From Algorimicrobium echini (GTDB lineage Bacteria > Bacteroidota > Bacteroidia > Flavobacteriales > Flavobacteriaceae), in contig NZ_FOVN01000002.1 of assembly GCF_900115185.1 (NCBI RefSeq), positions 1 to 64,000 on the forward strand: a stretch of 64,000 bases of DNA. Reading direction: 5' to 3'. Shown piece by piece: positions 43,480 through 52,716 of the stretch. The notes beneath the pieces are model-generated. The model saw nothing but the letters and a program-made list of their open reading frames with translations, made no database searches and had not been told where the DNA came from. Each line of letters opens with the position of its first letter. Position 1 is the stretch's first letter. The position numbers were made by a program, and so were the translations under genes.

Positions 43480-44078
43480 TATATATTTTTAACAACATTC
43501 AGAATAAAATCTGTCCGATTTTCAACGGTATCAAAGGGTACATCTAATAGCTTATAACCGTATTTACTGTAGGTTTTTAGTAAATTGTCATGAATTTCAA
43601 TAGCTTGATTAAAATTTTCATAACGTTCACTATCACTTACAAATATGTCTTGCCATGGTTTTAAAATAAAAGCCAGGTCATAATTATGGTTTTTGCAGCT
43701 TTCTACAAATTTTTCAGGATACGAATCACCAATAAAATCCATATATGCCAAAACGTCTGGAATGCCACGATCAAGAAAAACAAAGCTTTCATTTTGGGTA
43801 TTAGCCTCGTTAAATTGATCTTCCCGACCTTTTAAAAGTAATTCACTAAATAAAAGTGGCTGGGTTAAAAACAGCTGATCTATACCGTCTTCTCTAGCTT
43901 TTAGAGTTATTTGACGGGATATTTCGTCAAGGCATACATACCCACGATTCTTCAATTCATTAATAATGGAGGTCTTACCAGTTCCGGGACCTCCTGTAAT
44001 TACGATCTTCTTTATTTTCAAATTGGCAAGATTTTGGATGTAAAAATCGTAATTAAAAAGGAAACTAAAAAATGACAA
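43479..44078 (-). CDS. AAA ATPase/kinase-like P-loop protein
   Basis: 199 residues. Walker A is VITGGPGTGKTSI and a Walker B-like segment is FVFLDRGIPDVLAYMD; the layout fits the AAA_28 group of nucleoside-kinase-like ATPases. The first 20 residues from ATG 44078 are poorly family-like. A TTG at 44021 would start the protein as (M)KIKKIVITGG, which fits P-loop proteins better and may be the true start. Function is unknown. It shares one base with recQ. Confidence 0.8.
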   Translation of the reverse strand: MSFFSFLFNYDFYIQNLANLKIKKIVITGGPGTGKTSIINELKNRGYVCLDEISRQITLKAREDGIDQLFLTQPLLFSELLLKGREDQFNEANTQNESFVFLDRGIPDVLAYMDFIGDSYPEKFVESCKNHNYDLAFILKPWQDIFVSDSERYENFNQAIEIHDNLLKTYSKYGYKLLDVPFDTVENRTDFILNVVKNI

Positions 44079-44086
44079 GGAAATAC

Positions 44087-44094
44087 TATCTTTG
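44087..44094 (+). promoter_or_regulatory. -7 element upstream of DUF493 gene
   Basis: TATCTTTG fits TAnnTTTG, 18 bases before ATG 44113. No clear -33 box is seen. Confidence 0.35.
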
Positions 44095-44112
44095 TTTTAT
44101 TAAAAATTGAAA

Positions 44113-44406
44113 ATGGAAGAGCATAAAAAAACAGAAGCTTTTTACGAAAAGTTAAAAGTTCAATTATACGATACGGCCGAATGGCCATCACAGTATTTAT
44201 TTAAATTCATCGTTGAAACAAAAGGCGATGCTATAAAAAATATTGAAGCTTTATTTGATAACATGGGTGCGGTTATAAAAACGAAAGAGTCCTCAAAAGG
44301 AAAATACACAAGTGTTTCAATTCATGTAGTTATGGATGCACCGGAATATGTTATATTTAAATATAAAGAAGTTACAGAAAACGTTAAAGGCGTTATTAGT
44401 CTTTAG
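44113..44406 (+). CDS. DUF493 (YbeD-like) protein
   Basis: 97 residues from ATG 44113; a TTG two codons upstream is a less likely start. WPSQYLFKFIVETKGDAIKN, SSKGKYTSVSIHVVMDAPEY and the C-terminal KYKEVTENVKGVISL match the DUF493 fold, an ACT-like ferredoxin-type alpha/beta domain. Function in Bacteroidota is unknown. It lies divergently from the AAA ATPase and upstream of the DUF4290-murA pair. Confidence 0.85.
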   Translation: MEEHKKTEAFYEKLKVQLYDTAEWPSQYLFKFIVETKGDAIKNIEALFDNMGAVIKTKESSKGKYTSVSIHVVMDAPEYVIFKYKEVTENVKGVISL

Positions 44407-44473
44407 TTTTTTTTTGTACTTTGCGCAGACACAAAACTACGTGTCTTAAGTCAACTCTACACACATACATATT

Positions 44474-45130
44474 TTGATAGATCATTTAGAATACAATTCA
44501 GAACGTGAGCATTTAATTATACCAGAATACGGACGTCATCTACAAAAGATGATAAACTATGCTAAATCGCGTGAAACAAAAGAAGAACGGAATAAACTAG
44601 CCAAGGCTATAATTTCTGTTATGGGAAATATTCAACCGCATTTACGAGATGTTCCTGATTTTCAGCATAAATTATGGGATCAGCTTTTCATTATGTCTAA
44701 TTTTGAATTAGATGCAGATTCACCGTATGAAAAACCATCTAAAGAAACGTTGAATGAACGACCAGATCATTTGCCATATCCGCAGAATTTTCCAAAATAT
44801 CGTTTCTACGGAAATAATATAAAAATCATGATTGATGTTGCCAACACCTGGGAAGAAGGCGAGCTTAAAGAGGCGCTAATCTATACGATTGCCAATCATA
44901 TGAAAAAGTGTTTTTTAAATTGGAATAAAGACACGGTTGAGGATGATGTTATTTTCGAGCATTTACGAGAACTTTCAGGCGGAAAAATTAATTTATTAAA
45001 TGCAGATGAAGATTTAACAGATGCAACAAGTTTAATGCGCAGTAAATCTAAATATAGTTCTAAAAGTTCCAGTAATAAAAAGAATCATCAGAAAAAAAAT
45101 AATTCAAATAGAAGTAGAAAACGCTATTAA
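44474..45130 (+). CDS. DUF4290 family protein
   Basis: 218 residues starting at TTG 44474. The N-terminus (M)IDHLEYNSEREHLIIPEYGR matches the conserved family start, so TTG is preferred although no ATG is available. Further conserved blocks are MGNIQPHLRDVPDFQHKLWD and EGELKEALIYTIANHMKKCF. The tail is Lys/Ser/Asn-rich (SKYSSKSSSNKKNHQKKNNS), probably disordered and nucleic-acid-binding. It is found in Bacteroidota just upstream of murA, as here (8-base gap). Function is unknown. Confidence 0.88.
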   Translation: MIDHLEYNSEREHLIIPEYGRHLQKMINYAKSRETKEERNKLAKAIISVMGNIQPHLRDVPDFQHKLWDQLFIMSNFELDADSPYEKPSKETLNERPDHLPYPQNFPKYRFYGNNIKIMIDVANTWEEGELKEALIYTIANHMKKCFLNWNKDTVEDDVIFEHLRELSGGKINLLNADEDLTDATSLMRSKSKYSSKSSSNKKNHQKKNNSNRSRKRY

Positions 45131-45138
45131 AATTCAGC

Positions 45139-46458
45139 ATGGGTATATTTAAAATTGAAGGAGGTCACCAATTAAAAGGGAAAATTCAGCCTCAAGGAGC
45201 TAAAAATGAAGCGTTACAAATATTATGTGCTGTATTATTAACACCCGAAAAAGTAACTATTCATAACATTCCAGATATCGTGGATGTTAATAAATTAATC
45301 GATTTATTAAAAAATTTAGGGGTTACTATTGAACATATTAGCCAAGGCACTTACACGTTTCAAGCAGATTCTATTAACCTATCTTATTTAGAGTCTGAAG
45401 CCTTTAAAAAGGATGGTCGTGGTTTACGTGGGTCTATCATGATTGTTGGTCCTTTATTAGCCCGTTTTGGTAGAGGTTATATTCCAAAACCTGGTGGTGA
45501 TAAAATTGGTAGACGACGATTAGATACACACTTTGAAGGGTTTATTAAATTAGGCGCTAAATTCCGTTATAATAGAGAAGATTATTTTTATGGTGTAGAA
45601 GCAGATAAGCTTAAAGGTGCCTATATGCTTTTAGATGAGGCTTCTGTAACAGGGACTGCTAATATTGTTATGGCTGCTGTTTTAGCTGAAGGACAAACAA
45701 CTATATATAATGCCGCTTGCGAACCTTATTTGCAACAATTGTGTAATATGCTGAATAGGATGGGAGCGAAAATAAGCGGAATTGGTTCCAATATGCTTAT
45801 TATTGAAGGTGTTGAGAAATTGGGTGGTACCACTCATACGATGCTTCCTGATATGATTGAAATAGGAAGTTGGATTGGCCTTGCAGCTATGACCAAAAGT
45901 GAATTAACCATTACAAATGTTAGTTGGGATGATTTAGGACAAATTCCAGACGTGTTTAGAAAACTGGGCATTACGGTTGAAAAGCAAGGTGATGATATTC
46001 ATATTCCAGCTCATAAAGATGGCTATGAAATTCAGAATTATATAGATGGTTCCGTTTTAACCATTTCTGATGCTCCTTGGCCAGGCTTTACACCCGATTT
46101 ATTAAGTATTATTCTTGTAGTTGCAACGCAGGCTAGAGGTAGTGTATTAATTCATCAGAAAATGTTTGAAAGCCGTTTATTCTTTGTCGATAAGTTAATT
46201 GATATGGGAGCGAAGATTATCCTTTGCGATCCGCATCGTGCGGTTGTTATTGGTCATGATTTTAAATCGCAATTAAAAGCAACTACCATGACATCGCCAG
46301 ATATACGTGCTGGTGTTTCTTTATTAATTGCTGCGCTTTCTGCCAAAGGAACGTCTACCATTCATAATATAGAACAAATAGATCGTGGGTATGAAAATAT
46401 TGATACGCGTTTACGAGCAATAGGTGCTAATATAGACAGATATAAAGAAAATGATTAA
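45139..46458 (+). CDS. murA: UDP-N-acetylglucosamine 1-carboxyvinyltransferase, Cys-to-Asp variant
   Basis: 439 residues. GGHQLKGKIQPQGAKNEALQ, LRGSIMIVGPLLARFGRGYI, TGTANIVMAAVLAEG and TPDLLSIILVVATQARG cover the EPSP-synthase-like double domain. It transfers enolpyruvate from PEP to UDP-GlcNAc, the first step of peptidoglycan synthesis. In the catalytic loop PKPGGDKIGRRRLDTH the position equal to E. coli Cys115 is Asp121. Cys is the residue alkylated by fosfomycin, so this enzyme should be intrinsically resistant. It is in an operon with the DUF4290 gene. Confidence 0.97.
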   Translation: MGIFKIEGGHQLKGKIQPQGAKNEALQILCAVLLTPEKVTIHNIPDIVDVNKLIDLLKNLGVTIEHISQGTYTFQADSINLSYLESEAFKKDGRGLRGSIMIVGPLLARFGRGYIPKPGGDKIGRRRLDTHFEGFIKLGAKFRYNREDYFYGVEADKLKGAYMLLDEASVTGTANIVMAAVLAEGQTTIYNAACEPYLQQLCNMLNRMGAKISGIGSNMLIIEGVEKLGGTTHTMLPDMIEIGSWIGLAAMTKSELTITNVSWDDLGQIPDVFRKLGITVEKQGDDIHIPAHKDGYEIQNYIDGSVLTISDAPWPGFTPDLLSIILVVATQARGSVLIHQKMFESRLFFVDKLIDMGAKIILCDPHRAVVIGHDFKSQLKATTMTSPDIRAGVSLLIAALSAKGTSTIHNIEQIDRGYENIDTRLRAIGANIDRYKEND

Positions 46459-46484
46459 ATAAAAGAGTCTTAATTGTTTTGACA

Positions 46485-46521
46485 AAAAAAATGCTTCTAA
46501 TTAATTTAGAAGCATTTTTTT
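46485..46521. terminator. Bidirectional intrinsic terminator after murA
   Basis: AAAAAATGCTTCTA pairs with TAGAAGCATTTTTT around a 7-base loop, with A-run and T-run ends. It serves murA and the convergent FG-GAP gene. Confidence 0.88.
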
Positions 46522-46542
46522 ATAATAATGTATACTGGAAAT

Positions 46543-48276
46543 TTATTTTTTTATAATTTTTCTCATAACCGTTTCTCCATCAATTTGAAGTGCAAGCATG
46601 TAAATACCAGATGTTAATGATTGCAAAGAAATTTGTTTATTCAAAGGTAAAGCTTGATTTGCTCTCAAGACTTTTCCAGAAATGTCATACATAGTGTAAG
46701 AAACATCAGAATTTCTATTAGCGGTTTCAATAGTTACAAAATTAGTTGCAGGATTTGGAAACATCCGTAATTTAGAAATTGAATCAGGGTTTATAGTACT
46801 TAACGTAGAGCCTTCACGAATATTTAAGGACTGATTAATTGTTGGATTTAATAATTCATCTACATTTCCAGAAGGCCATTTAACAACAATTTTTGTTATT
46901 GCGTTGGCAGTTCCCAGTCCAAAATGTGTTTTTAAGGAATTCATGATACCGTAACTTTCACCTGAACGAACCTCGCGAATTTGTTTTCCCCAAGCACCAT
47001 AGATCTCAATACGTGCACCAATCCCGTTTATATTGCTAGTTGTTCCTTCTAATAGAATTTCACTCCAATTGTTAGTGCTATTTCCCGTATTAAAATAAAG
47101 TCTATCAGGTCTGCTGCTGCTAGGTCCATTGTAACCAGAAGCAAACCCAGCCATAACATCCACAAAACCATCATTATTTAAGTCGCCTACTGCCGCACTT
47201 TGAATTCTATTAGCGCCAAATGGTAACGGAAAGGGATTAGGTAATTCTGTAAAGGTTTTATCACCATCATTTTTATATAATTTATGAATACCATTTCTGG
47301 TAGTTACAAAAATATCTATAAAGGTGTCATTATCAAAGTCCTCCATAATAACTTGAATACCACCATCATTTAAATTATCTAAAGACGTAGCAATACCTGA
47401 AGCAGCTGTAATATTGGTATAATTACCCGTGCCATCATTTTCAAATATCATACTGGTAATATCATGATTAATTAACACACAATCCAAATCACCATCATTA
47501 TCAATATCTTCAAAAGCAGCTGACCAAGACTGTGCTAAAGGCACTAAACCACGAGCGGGACCAACTTCAGAAAAATTATTGTTACCATCGTTTTCAAATA
47601 GTAGATTAACACGTCTACCATCATTAGGGTTACTAACACCTAAACGACATTTAGAGATGTATAAATCTAAATCGTCATCATTGTCATAGTCTATCCAAAT
47701 ACTGCCATAATTTCCAGAGTTATCAGAAGGTATGGTGGAAACAGCATTAATTAAGCCGTTGTTTTCAGTCATAATGCCATTACCATCATTACTAAAAGCT
47801 TTTGATAATCCAACATCATGGCACGCAAAAATGTCAATTGTCCCATTGTTATCAATATCCGCAAAATTTAAATTTTGCACAAAAATGTTAAATGTAAGCG
47901 TGGTAGAGTTGTAGTCCGTACCATTACTGTTTGCGGTATACAGTTTTAAACCGTTGTAGCTACCACCCGTTAATAGATCATTGAAGCCATTTCTATCAAC
48001 ATCAGCAATAGCTAAACCCCATTTAGATCCACCAGTGCTTCCATAATTAAATCGTGTAAAATTACCATTGGTGTTTTGGTATTCTATTTCTAAAGACGAG
48101 GCATTGTCTAATCGAATAATATCGTCTAGTCCATCTCCATTCATATCGGTAACACCAATAGCGACACCACTATATAATGAAGCATTTACTAAAGCGGAAT
48201 TACCACTAGTAAATGAAATTTGAGCCATACTGAATCCAGGGATTAGTATCAGTAGTAAAAGTAGTTTTTTAATCAT
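46543..48276 (-). CDS. Exported FG-GAP/VCBS repeat protein with ASPIC/UnbV domain and type A T9SS tail
   Basis: 577 residues with a signal peptide (ending GFSMAQ). A chain of FG-GAP/VCBS repeats follows, each with a calcium-loop motif such as DMNGDGLDD, DVDRNGFND, DYDNDDDLD, DIDNDGDLD and DLNNDGFVD. The ASPIC/UnbV domain lies near 395-490 (GARIEIYGAWGKQIREV, VKWPSGNVDEL). The C-terminal 80 residues (RMFPNPATNFVTIE to RKIIKK) form a type A sorting domain. It is thus a secreted beta-propeller-like calcium-binding protein. Function is probably surface binding, not enzymatic. Confidence 0.93.
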   Translation of the reverse strand: MIKKLLLLLILIPGFSMAQISFTSGNSALVNASLYSGVAIGVTDMNGDGLDDIIRLDNASSLEIEYQNTNGNFTRFNYGSTGGSKWGLAIADVDRNGFNDLLTGGSYNGLKLYTANSNGTDYNSTTLTFNIFVQNLNFADIDNNGTIDIFACHDVGLSKAFSNDGNGIMTENNGLINAVSTIPSDNSGNYGSIWIDYDNDDDLDLYISKCRLGVSNPNDGRRVNLLFENDGNNNFSEVGPARGLVPLAQSWSAAFEDIDNDGDLDCVLINHDITSMIFENDGTGNYTNITAASGIATSLDNLNDGGIQVIMEDFDNDTFIDIFVTTRNGIHKLYKNDGDKTFTELPNPFPLPFGANRIQSAAVGDLNNDGFVDVMAGFASGYNGPSSSRPDRLYFNTGNSTNNWSEILLEGTTSNINGIGARIEIYGAWGKQIREVRSGESYGIMNSLKTHFGLGTANAITKIVVKWPSGNVDELLNPTINQSLNIREGSTLSTINPDSISKLRMFPNPATNFVTIETANRNSDVSYTMYDISGKVLRANQALPLNKQISLQSLTSGIYMLALQIDGETVMRKIIKK

Positions 48277-48373
48277 TCCATATATTTTTATAAACTAAAG
48301 ATACTATAAAACTTATAAAAAGGGTTTAATATTCTGATTATGTGTTTATAAAAATCGATTTTATGTATATTAT

Positions 48374-48408
48374 AAAAAAAAAGATGCCAAACGTATTGCT
48401 TGGCATCC
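48374..48408 (-). terminator. Intrinsic terminator after Lcl-domain gene
   Basis: GATGCCAA (48383-48390) pairs with TTGGCATC (48400-48407); on the minus strand it is followed by a run of T. Confidence 0.85.
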
Positions 48409-48431
48409 TACAAAATTGATTAATAGCTAAA

Positions 48432-49388
48432 TTAAAATCTTCTAATAGCGCGAACTATACGCTCATCTAGTTTGTTTTGAAATTCAATTCTTTTTGCATA
48501 ATTATCCCAAACAAAAGCGGCATAAGCGTAAGGAACATAGGTTTCAACAGAACTCCAATAAAAACCAGATCCTAATACTTGTCCACCATGCGATGAAAGT
48601 TCAGAATTTATAAGGGTTTCAGACGCAAATAGTAGAGATAACTCATTAGTCGTTGGTAAATACCAATCGCCATAGGCTGGTGCGTTTGAACCCGACACAG
48701 GTAATCCATCGTATCCAGTAGAATAACCTAAACAAGCTTTGGCTGCGTAATTATCATCATTCAAGTACCCTAAAATGGTATATATCATTTGGGTATTACT
48801 GGCACCATCAAAAATACCACTAAACTGAACACCTGTTCTAATATTGGTACCTTCTGGCCACCATTTCATGGCATTACTAACATTTTGCAAAGACACAACA
48901 AGTCCATGCTCACCACTTGGATCTACATAAAAAACAATACCTCCATGAGCATAGTCACCAATAGCATATTTTTTGACACCGTTGGCTGCATGCAATGCAT
49001 ATGGAACACTTAATAATTGATTTGTTCCTGTAATACTATAATTATTACCTCCTGTAATATCTGATTCTGTTTTTATAAAAAAGGTGCCAGAACTCCAATC
49101 AATTGCTGAAAAATCATCACTGGTTGATCCTGTACCTATTTCTAATGATACGAGGCCATTAATATTTGTAGTTGCTGATTGTGTTTCTGTGTAAACAGCT
49201 GACCCATTTATGCTTCCTGCTAAAATAGAAATTTGCATACCTATAGATTGGTTTGTTACCAATGTGCCATCAGAGCTTCTAATAATGGCTTGATAACTCA
49301 TTTTTTGAGGTGTTTGTGAAAAAGCGATACTCACCCAAAAAAGCATATTAAATAATACGAGTTGTTTAATTTTTTTTTGAAATTTCAT
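48432..49388 (-). CDS. Exported protein with DUF1566/Lcl-like C-terminal domain
   Basis: 318 residues with a signal peptide (ending SIAFSQ). The first half, MSYQAIIRSSDGTLVTNQSI to LLSVPYALHAANG, is a beta domain frequent at the start of Bacteroidota surface proteins. The second half (GIVFYVDPSGEHGLVVS, WYLPTTNELSLLF, FYWSSVETYVPYAYAAFVWD, RIVRAIRRF) has the pattern of DUF1566/Lcl carbohydrate-recognition-like domains. It is secreted or surface-located; function is unknown. Confidence 0.8.
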   Translation of the reverse strand: MKFQKKIKQLVLFNMLFWVSIAFSQTPQKMSYQAIIRSSDGTLVTNQSIGMQISILAGSINGSAVYTETQSATTNINGLVSLEIGTGSTSDDFSAIDWSSGTFFIKTESDITGGNNYSITGTNQLLSVPYALHAANGVKKYAIGDYAHGGIVFYVDPSGEHGLVVSLQNVSNAMKWWPEGTNIRTGVQFSGIFDGASNTQMIYTILGYLNDDNYAAKACLGYSTGYDGLPVSGSNAPAYGDWYLPTTNELSLLFASETLINSELSSHGGQVLGSGFYWSSVETYVPYAYAAFVWDNYAKRIEFQNKLDERIVRAIRRF

Positions 49389-49498
49389 GGTTAAGTTATT
49401 TTAATAATTGGTTAAAAATTTATTGATTTTAGAGTGTATTTACCCTGTCAATTATCAGTTTTCTAGATAATTGAATGGATAAGTGAAAAGTGTTAGAT

Positions 49499-49978
49499 TT
49501 ATTTTTTGATAATTTTGTAGCTTTTTACTAAATCATTTTTTTTGTAAATGGTTAAAACATAGGTTGCTTGATTCAGTTTACTGACATTGAGTGGCGATTT
49601 ATTTTGAGTTAAATATCCTTTAGAAATTATACGCCCATTAATGTCCACAAATTGATACCGCAAGTCAGGATTTTTAGAAATATCGGTTGAAATAAAAAAG
49701 GTATTGGTTGTCGGATTTGGATAGGCTTTTATATCAAGATCTAAATGGAATAAATCATTATTTAAAGTTTCTGAAATCTCAAACGCCTGCTGCAGGCCTT
49801 GTTGAATGGTGTTAGAACCATTAGATTCTGATAAGTAAAATGTTTGCCCAATTGAATAGCTAATTTCTCCATTTGTATTTGAAGCAATCCCTCCAGTGGT
49901 AACAGTGTCTTGTTGCCCAAAGGAAGAATAAATAGCTAATGTGCAGGTTAGATAGGTAAGTAGATTTTTGGTTGTCAT
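49499..49978 (-). CDS. Small exported protein with type A T9SS sorting domain
   Basis: 159 residues. A signal peptide (ending YSSFGQ) is followed by TTGGIASNTNGEISYSIGQT and TIQQGLQQAFEIS, a short repeat-like region common in Flavobacteriia exported proteins. Residues about 78-159 are a type A sorting domain (IKAYPNPTTNTFFIST to SYKIIKK). Little is left besides the sorting domain, so it may be a small surface protein. It lies 11 bases after the AraC-type regulator gene. Confidence 0.82.
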   Translation of the reverse strand: MTTKNLLTYLTCTLAIYSSFGQQDTVTTGGIASNTNGEISYSIGQTFYLSESNGSNTIQQGLQQAFEISETLNNDLFHLDLDIKAYPNPTTNTFFISTDISKNPDLRYQFVDINGRIISKGYLTQNKSPLNVSKLNQATYVLTIYKKNDLVKSYKIIKK

Positions 49979-49989
49979 ATTAAAGATTG

Positions 49990-50802
49990 TTAATTAGTTT
50001 CATGATATACACGGGAAAGTGCTTTGGTTAATAAAGGGTTAAAGTCATCTTTGTATTGTTTAACACCTTGTCCCATAAATTTTTTAAAGTCTTTTTCAAA
50101 ATGCGATTGATCGAAGTACTCATAGTCTTTAGTTAACGAATCAATGGAATCATATTTGTTTTCTAAAAGCTCACGTATAATATGATTAAACCTAACTAAA
50201 CATATAAACCGATATGGTGAAGCACCAACTTCTTTATGAAATATACGTTCAATTGTTCTAGAACTAAATGGAAATTTTTCACTTAATTCAATAGTTTCCA
50301 ACAATCCCTTTTTATTAAAAATATAATCTACCATAGGTTGAGAATCTAAAGGAACCATCCAATTAGAATAATAACTTTCCAAGGACTTATCAACTAAAGC
50401 GGTTATTTTCTCTATTTCATTTTCATTTTCAAGCGCAACATAAAGTGTATCTAAAATTTCAGCAGGAATATAGTCGTATAAATCTATTAGTTTATTTCGT
50501 TGATTTTTTGTGATTAATTTGGTAATGTTATGGAATGCTCCATTAGGTAATTCTATACTTATCCAAGAACTATTAGTTGCTGCTTTAACAGAAAAGAAAT
50601 CGCCAGTACATTTTGTAAAAATTCTAGGAATAGCAATATACTCACCTTGGTTATTTCGAGCTTCAAAGTACCCATAACGAATCATAATATAACTATATCC
50701 GAAATCATTAATAACTTGAGGTGCTGCCTCACAGTTATAATTTATTCGCACTATGTCGTTAAAGAATGAATGCTCGAAATTTGGTTTATTTATAAATTCC
50801 AT
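49990..50802 (-). CDS. AraC-family transcriptional regulator
   Basis: 270 residues. The N-terminal half is a cupin-like sensing domain (ARNNQGEYIAIPRIFTKCTG). The C-terminal half has the two helix-turn-helices of AraC/XylS regulators (LSEKFPFSSRTIERIFHKEV, GASPYRFICLVRFNHII, YFDQSHFEKDFKKFMG). An upstream -7-like TATATTTG on the minus strand (50819-50826) may be its promoter. It probably controls its neighbour, the small sorting-domain protein; the ligand is unknown. Confidence 0.9.
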   Translation of the reverse strand: MEFINKPNFEHSFFNDIVRINYNCEAAPQVINDFGYSYIMIRYGYFEARNNQGEYIAIPRIFTKCTGDFFSVKAATNSSWISIELPNGAFHNITKLITKNQRNKLIDLYDYIPAEILDTLYVALENENEIEKITALVDKSLESYYSNWMVPLDSQPMVDYIFNKKGLLETIELSEKFPFSSRTIERIFHKEVGASPYRFICLVRFNHIIRELLENKYDSIDSLTKDYEYFDQSHFEKDFKKFMGQGVKQYKDDFNPLLTKALSRVYHETN

Positions 50803-50889
50803 AGTTGTTTTCTGATTTCAAATATAATTGTGCTGTTTTTCTTACCTCTGTAAATTTCCGACAAAACTAAAAATTTCATTAGGTAATCA

Positions 50890-50924
50890 TAAAAAAGGCA
50901 AATTATATAAAATAATTTGCCTTC
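50890..50924 (-). terminator. Intrinsic terminator of the photolyase operon
   Basis: AAGGCAAATTA (50895-50905) pairs with TAATTTGCCTT (50913-50923); on the minus strand a T-run follows. It lies just after the stop of the CPD-type photolyase, the last gene of the operon. Confidence 0.85.
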
Positions 50925-50947
50925 ATATTTATTAAAGTTATTACGTT

Positions 50948-52252
50948 TTAACTTACTGCTTCTTTATAAACTTTTAAACAGCGCTCTCGTGCTTCTTTAT
51001 GATCCACTATTTTTGAAGGGTAGGTTAGTTCTTGAAATTCGGGTACCCATTTATTGATGTATTTTAAATCTTTGTCAAATTTTTCTATTTGAGTAGTTGG
51101 GTTAAATATTCTAAAATACGGAGCAGCATCTACTCCAGAACCTGCAACCCATTGCCAATTTCCAATGTTACTAGCCATTTCATAGTCATGTAATTTTTCA
51201 GCAAAATAGGCTTCGCCCCAACGCCAATCAATTAGTAAATGTTTGCATAAAAAACTGCCAACCAACATGCGAACCCGATTATGCATAAAGCCCGTTTCGT
51301 TTAATTCACGCATACCAGCATCTACTAGCGGATAGCCAGTTTTTCCTTGACACCAAGCCTCAAATTCAGTTTCGTTATTCCGCCATTGTATGTTGTCATA
51401 TTTGGGTTTAAAACTTTCTGTAACCGTGTGAGGAAAATGCCAAAGTATTTGCATGAAGAATTCGCGCCAAATAAGCTCTTGCCAAAATACCTCATTTTTT
51501 TCTGCAATGGCTTTTTTTACCATTTTTCGAATACTTACGGTTCCAAACCGTAGATGTGGACCTAAACGCGAAGTAGCATCTTTGGCAGGGAAATTTCGCT
51601 TTTCCTCGTATTCTTGAATTAAAGTAGGTGTAACATCATATGGTGCTATGGCTTGTTTTGATTTTTTAAAACCCAAATTAGATAACTCCAAATTCGGTAA
51701 CCGCGTGTTTTTTACTAAATTGTCGAGATAGCTATTGGTATAATAAATTTCTAAATCAATGGATTTAAACTTCTCTTTCCAGGTTTTCATAAAAGGTGTG
51801 TAAACGCGGTAGGGATCACCATCATCTTTTACAACCTCATCTTTTTCAAAAATTACCTGATCTTTAAAAGTTTTGAAGGCAACATCATTTTCTTTTAAAA
51901 TTGATGCTATTGCCTGATCACGTTTTATAGCATAGGGCTCATAGTCATGATTGGTAAAAACGGTATCAATTTGGTAGCTATTACAAAGTTCTTTAAAAAT
52001 GTCTTTGGGTGTACCATGGTAAATAGCTATGCTACTATTATGTTCGTCTTGTAGTGTTTTGCGCATAGTTTGCAACGTGTTGTAAATAAACGTCACACGT
52101 GCATCATTTTCAGGAAGCGAATCTAAAATTTCCGAGTCGAAAATAAAAATAGGCAAAACAGGATAATCACTTTTTAATGCTTCATAAAAGCCTCGATTAT
52201 CATCCAAGCGCAAATCTCTTCGGAACCAAAATATATTTAAGGGTTCTTTCAT
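50948..52252 (-). CDS. Deoxyribodipyrimidine photolyase (class I type)
   Basis: 434 residues. The N-terminal antenna domain begins NIFWFRRDLRLDDNRGFYEA. The FAD domain has LGPHLRFGTVSIRKM, ELIWREFFMQILWHFP, YPLVDAGMRELNETGFMHNR and NIGNWQWVAGSGVDAAPYFR, the standard class I photolyase blocks. It repairs UV-induced pyrimidine dimers with blue light. It is the last gene of a 17-gene minus-strand operon. Substrate assignment to cyclobutane dimers is by overall similarity. Confidence 0.93.
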   Translation of the reverse strand: MKEPLNIFWFRRDLRLDDNRGFYEALKSDYPVLPIFIFDSEILDSLPENDARVTFIYNTLQTMRKTLQDEHNSSIAIYHGTPKDIFKELCNSYQIDTVFTNHDYEPYAIKRDQAIASILKENDVAFKTFKDQVIFEKDEVVKDDGDPYRVYTPFMKTWKEKFKSIDLEIYYTNSYLDNLVKNTRLPNLELSNLGFKKSKQAIAPYDVTPTLIQEYEEKRNFPAKDATSRLGPHLRFGTVSIRKMVKKAIAEKNEVFWQELIWREFFMQILWHFPHTVTESFKPKYDNIQWRNNETEFEAWCQGKTGYPLVDAGMRELNETGFMHNRVRMLVGSFLCKHLLIDWRWGEAYFAEKLHDYEMASNIGNWQWVAGSGVDAAPYFRIFNPTTQIEKFDKDLKYINKWVPEFQELTYPSKIVDHKEARERCLKVYKEAVS

Positions 52253-52254
52253 AC

Positions 52255-52716
52255 TTACAAAGTTCCAAATAATTCAATTAACTTTTTCTGACGATAAGCA
52301 AAAATTTCTTCTAATTTCGGCTTTACAATTAATGGATGTGCCATTTGACCTAAAATACCCATAGGGACTTTATAATCGATAATATCTTCCATTTCCACAC
52401 CACCATCAATAGGCTTTATAAAATGTTTATGATGCCATAATGCATAAGGTCCAAACCGTTGTTCGTCTACAAAATATGCTTTATCAATTACGTGTGTAAT
52501 TTCTGTTACCCACTTGGTTTTAATACCCAAAACAGGTGTAACAATATATTGAATTAACTGACCAGCAAACATGGGTCTATCTGCTCCAGAAAGTATATGA
52601 AAGCCCATATAATCTGGAGTAATGATTTTTAGGTTTTTTGGATTTGATAAAAAATCCCAAGCCTGATCAACAGAAATAGGCAAGTTTTGTTTTTTGTGTA
52701 AGGTGTATATTTTCAT
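52255..52716 (-). CDS. SRPBCC family protein
   Basis: 153 residues. LPISVDQAWDFLSNPKNLKI, LQIQYIVTPV-like QLIQYIVTPVLGIKTKWVTE and YFVDEQRFGPYALWHHKHFI match the SRPBCC lipid/ligand-binding fold, close to the group often found with photolyases and SDR proteins. The ligand is unknown. It shares one base with the tspO gene and is 2 bases from the photolyase. Confidence 0.88.
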   Translation of the reverse strand: MKIYTLHKKQNLPISVDQAWDFLSNPKNLKIITPDYMGFHILSGADRPMFAGQLIQYIVTPVLGIKTKWVTEITHVIDKAYFVDEQRFGPYALWHHKHFIKPIDGGVEMEDIIDYKVPMGILGQMAHPLIVKPKLEEIFAYRQKKLIELFGTL

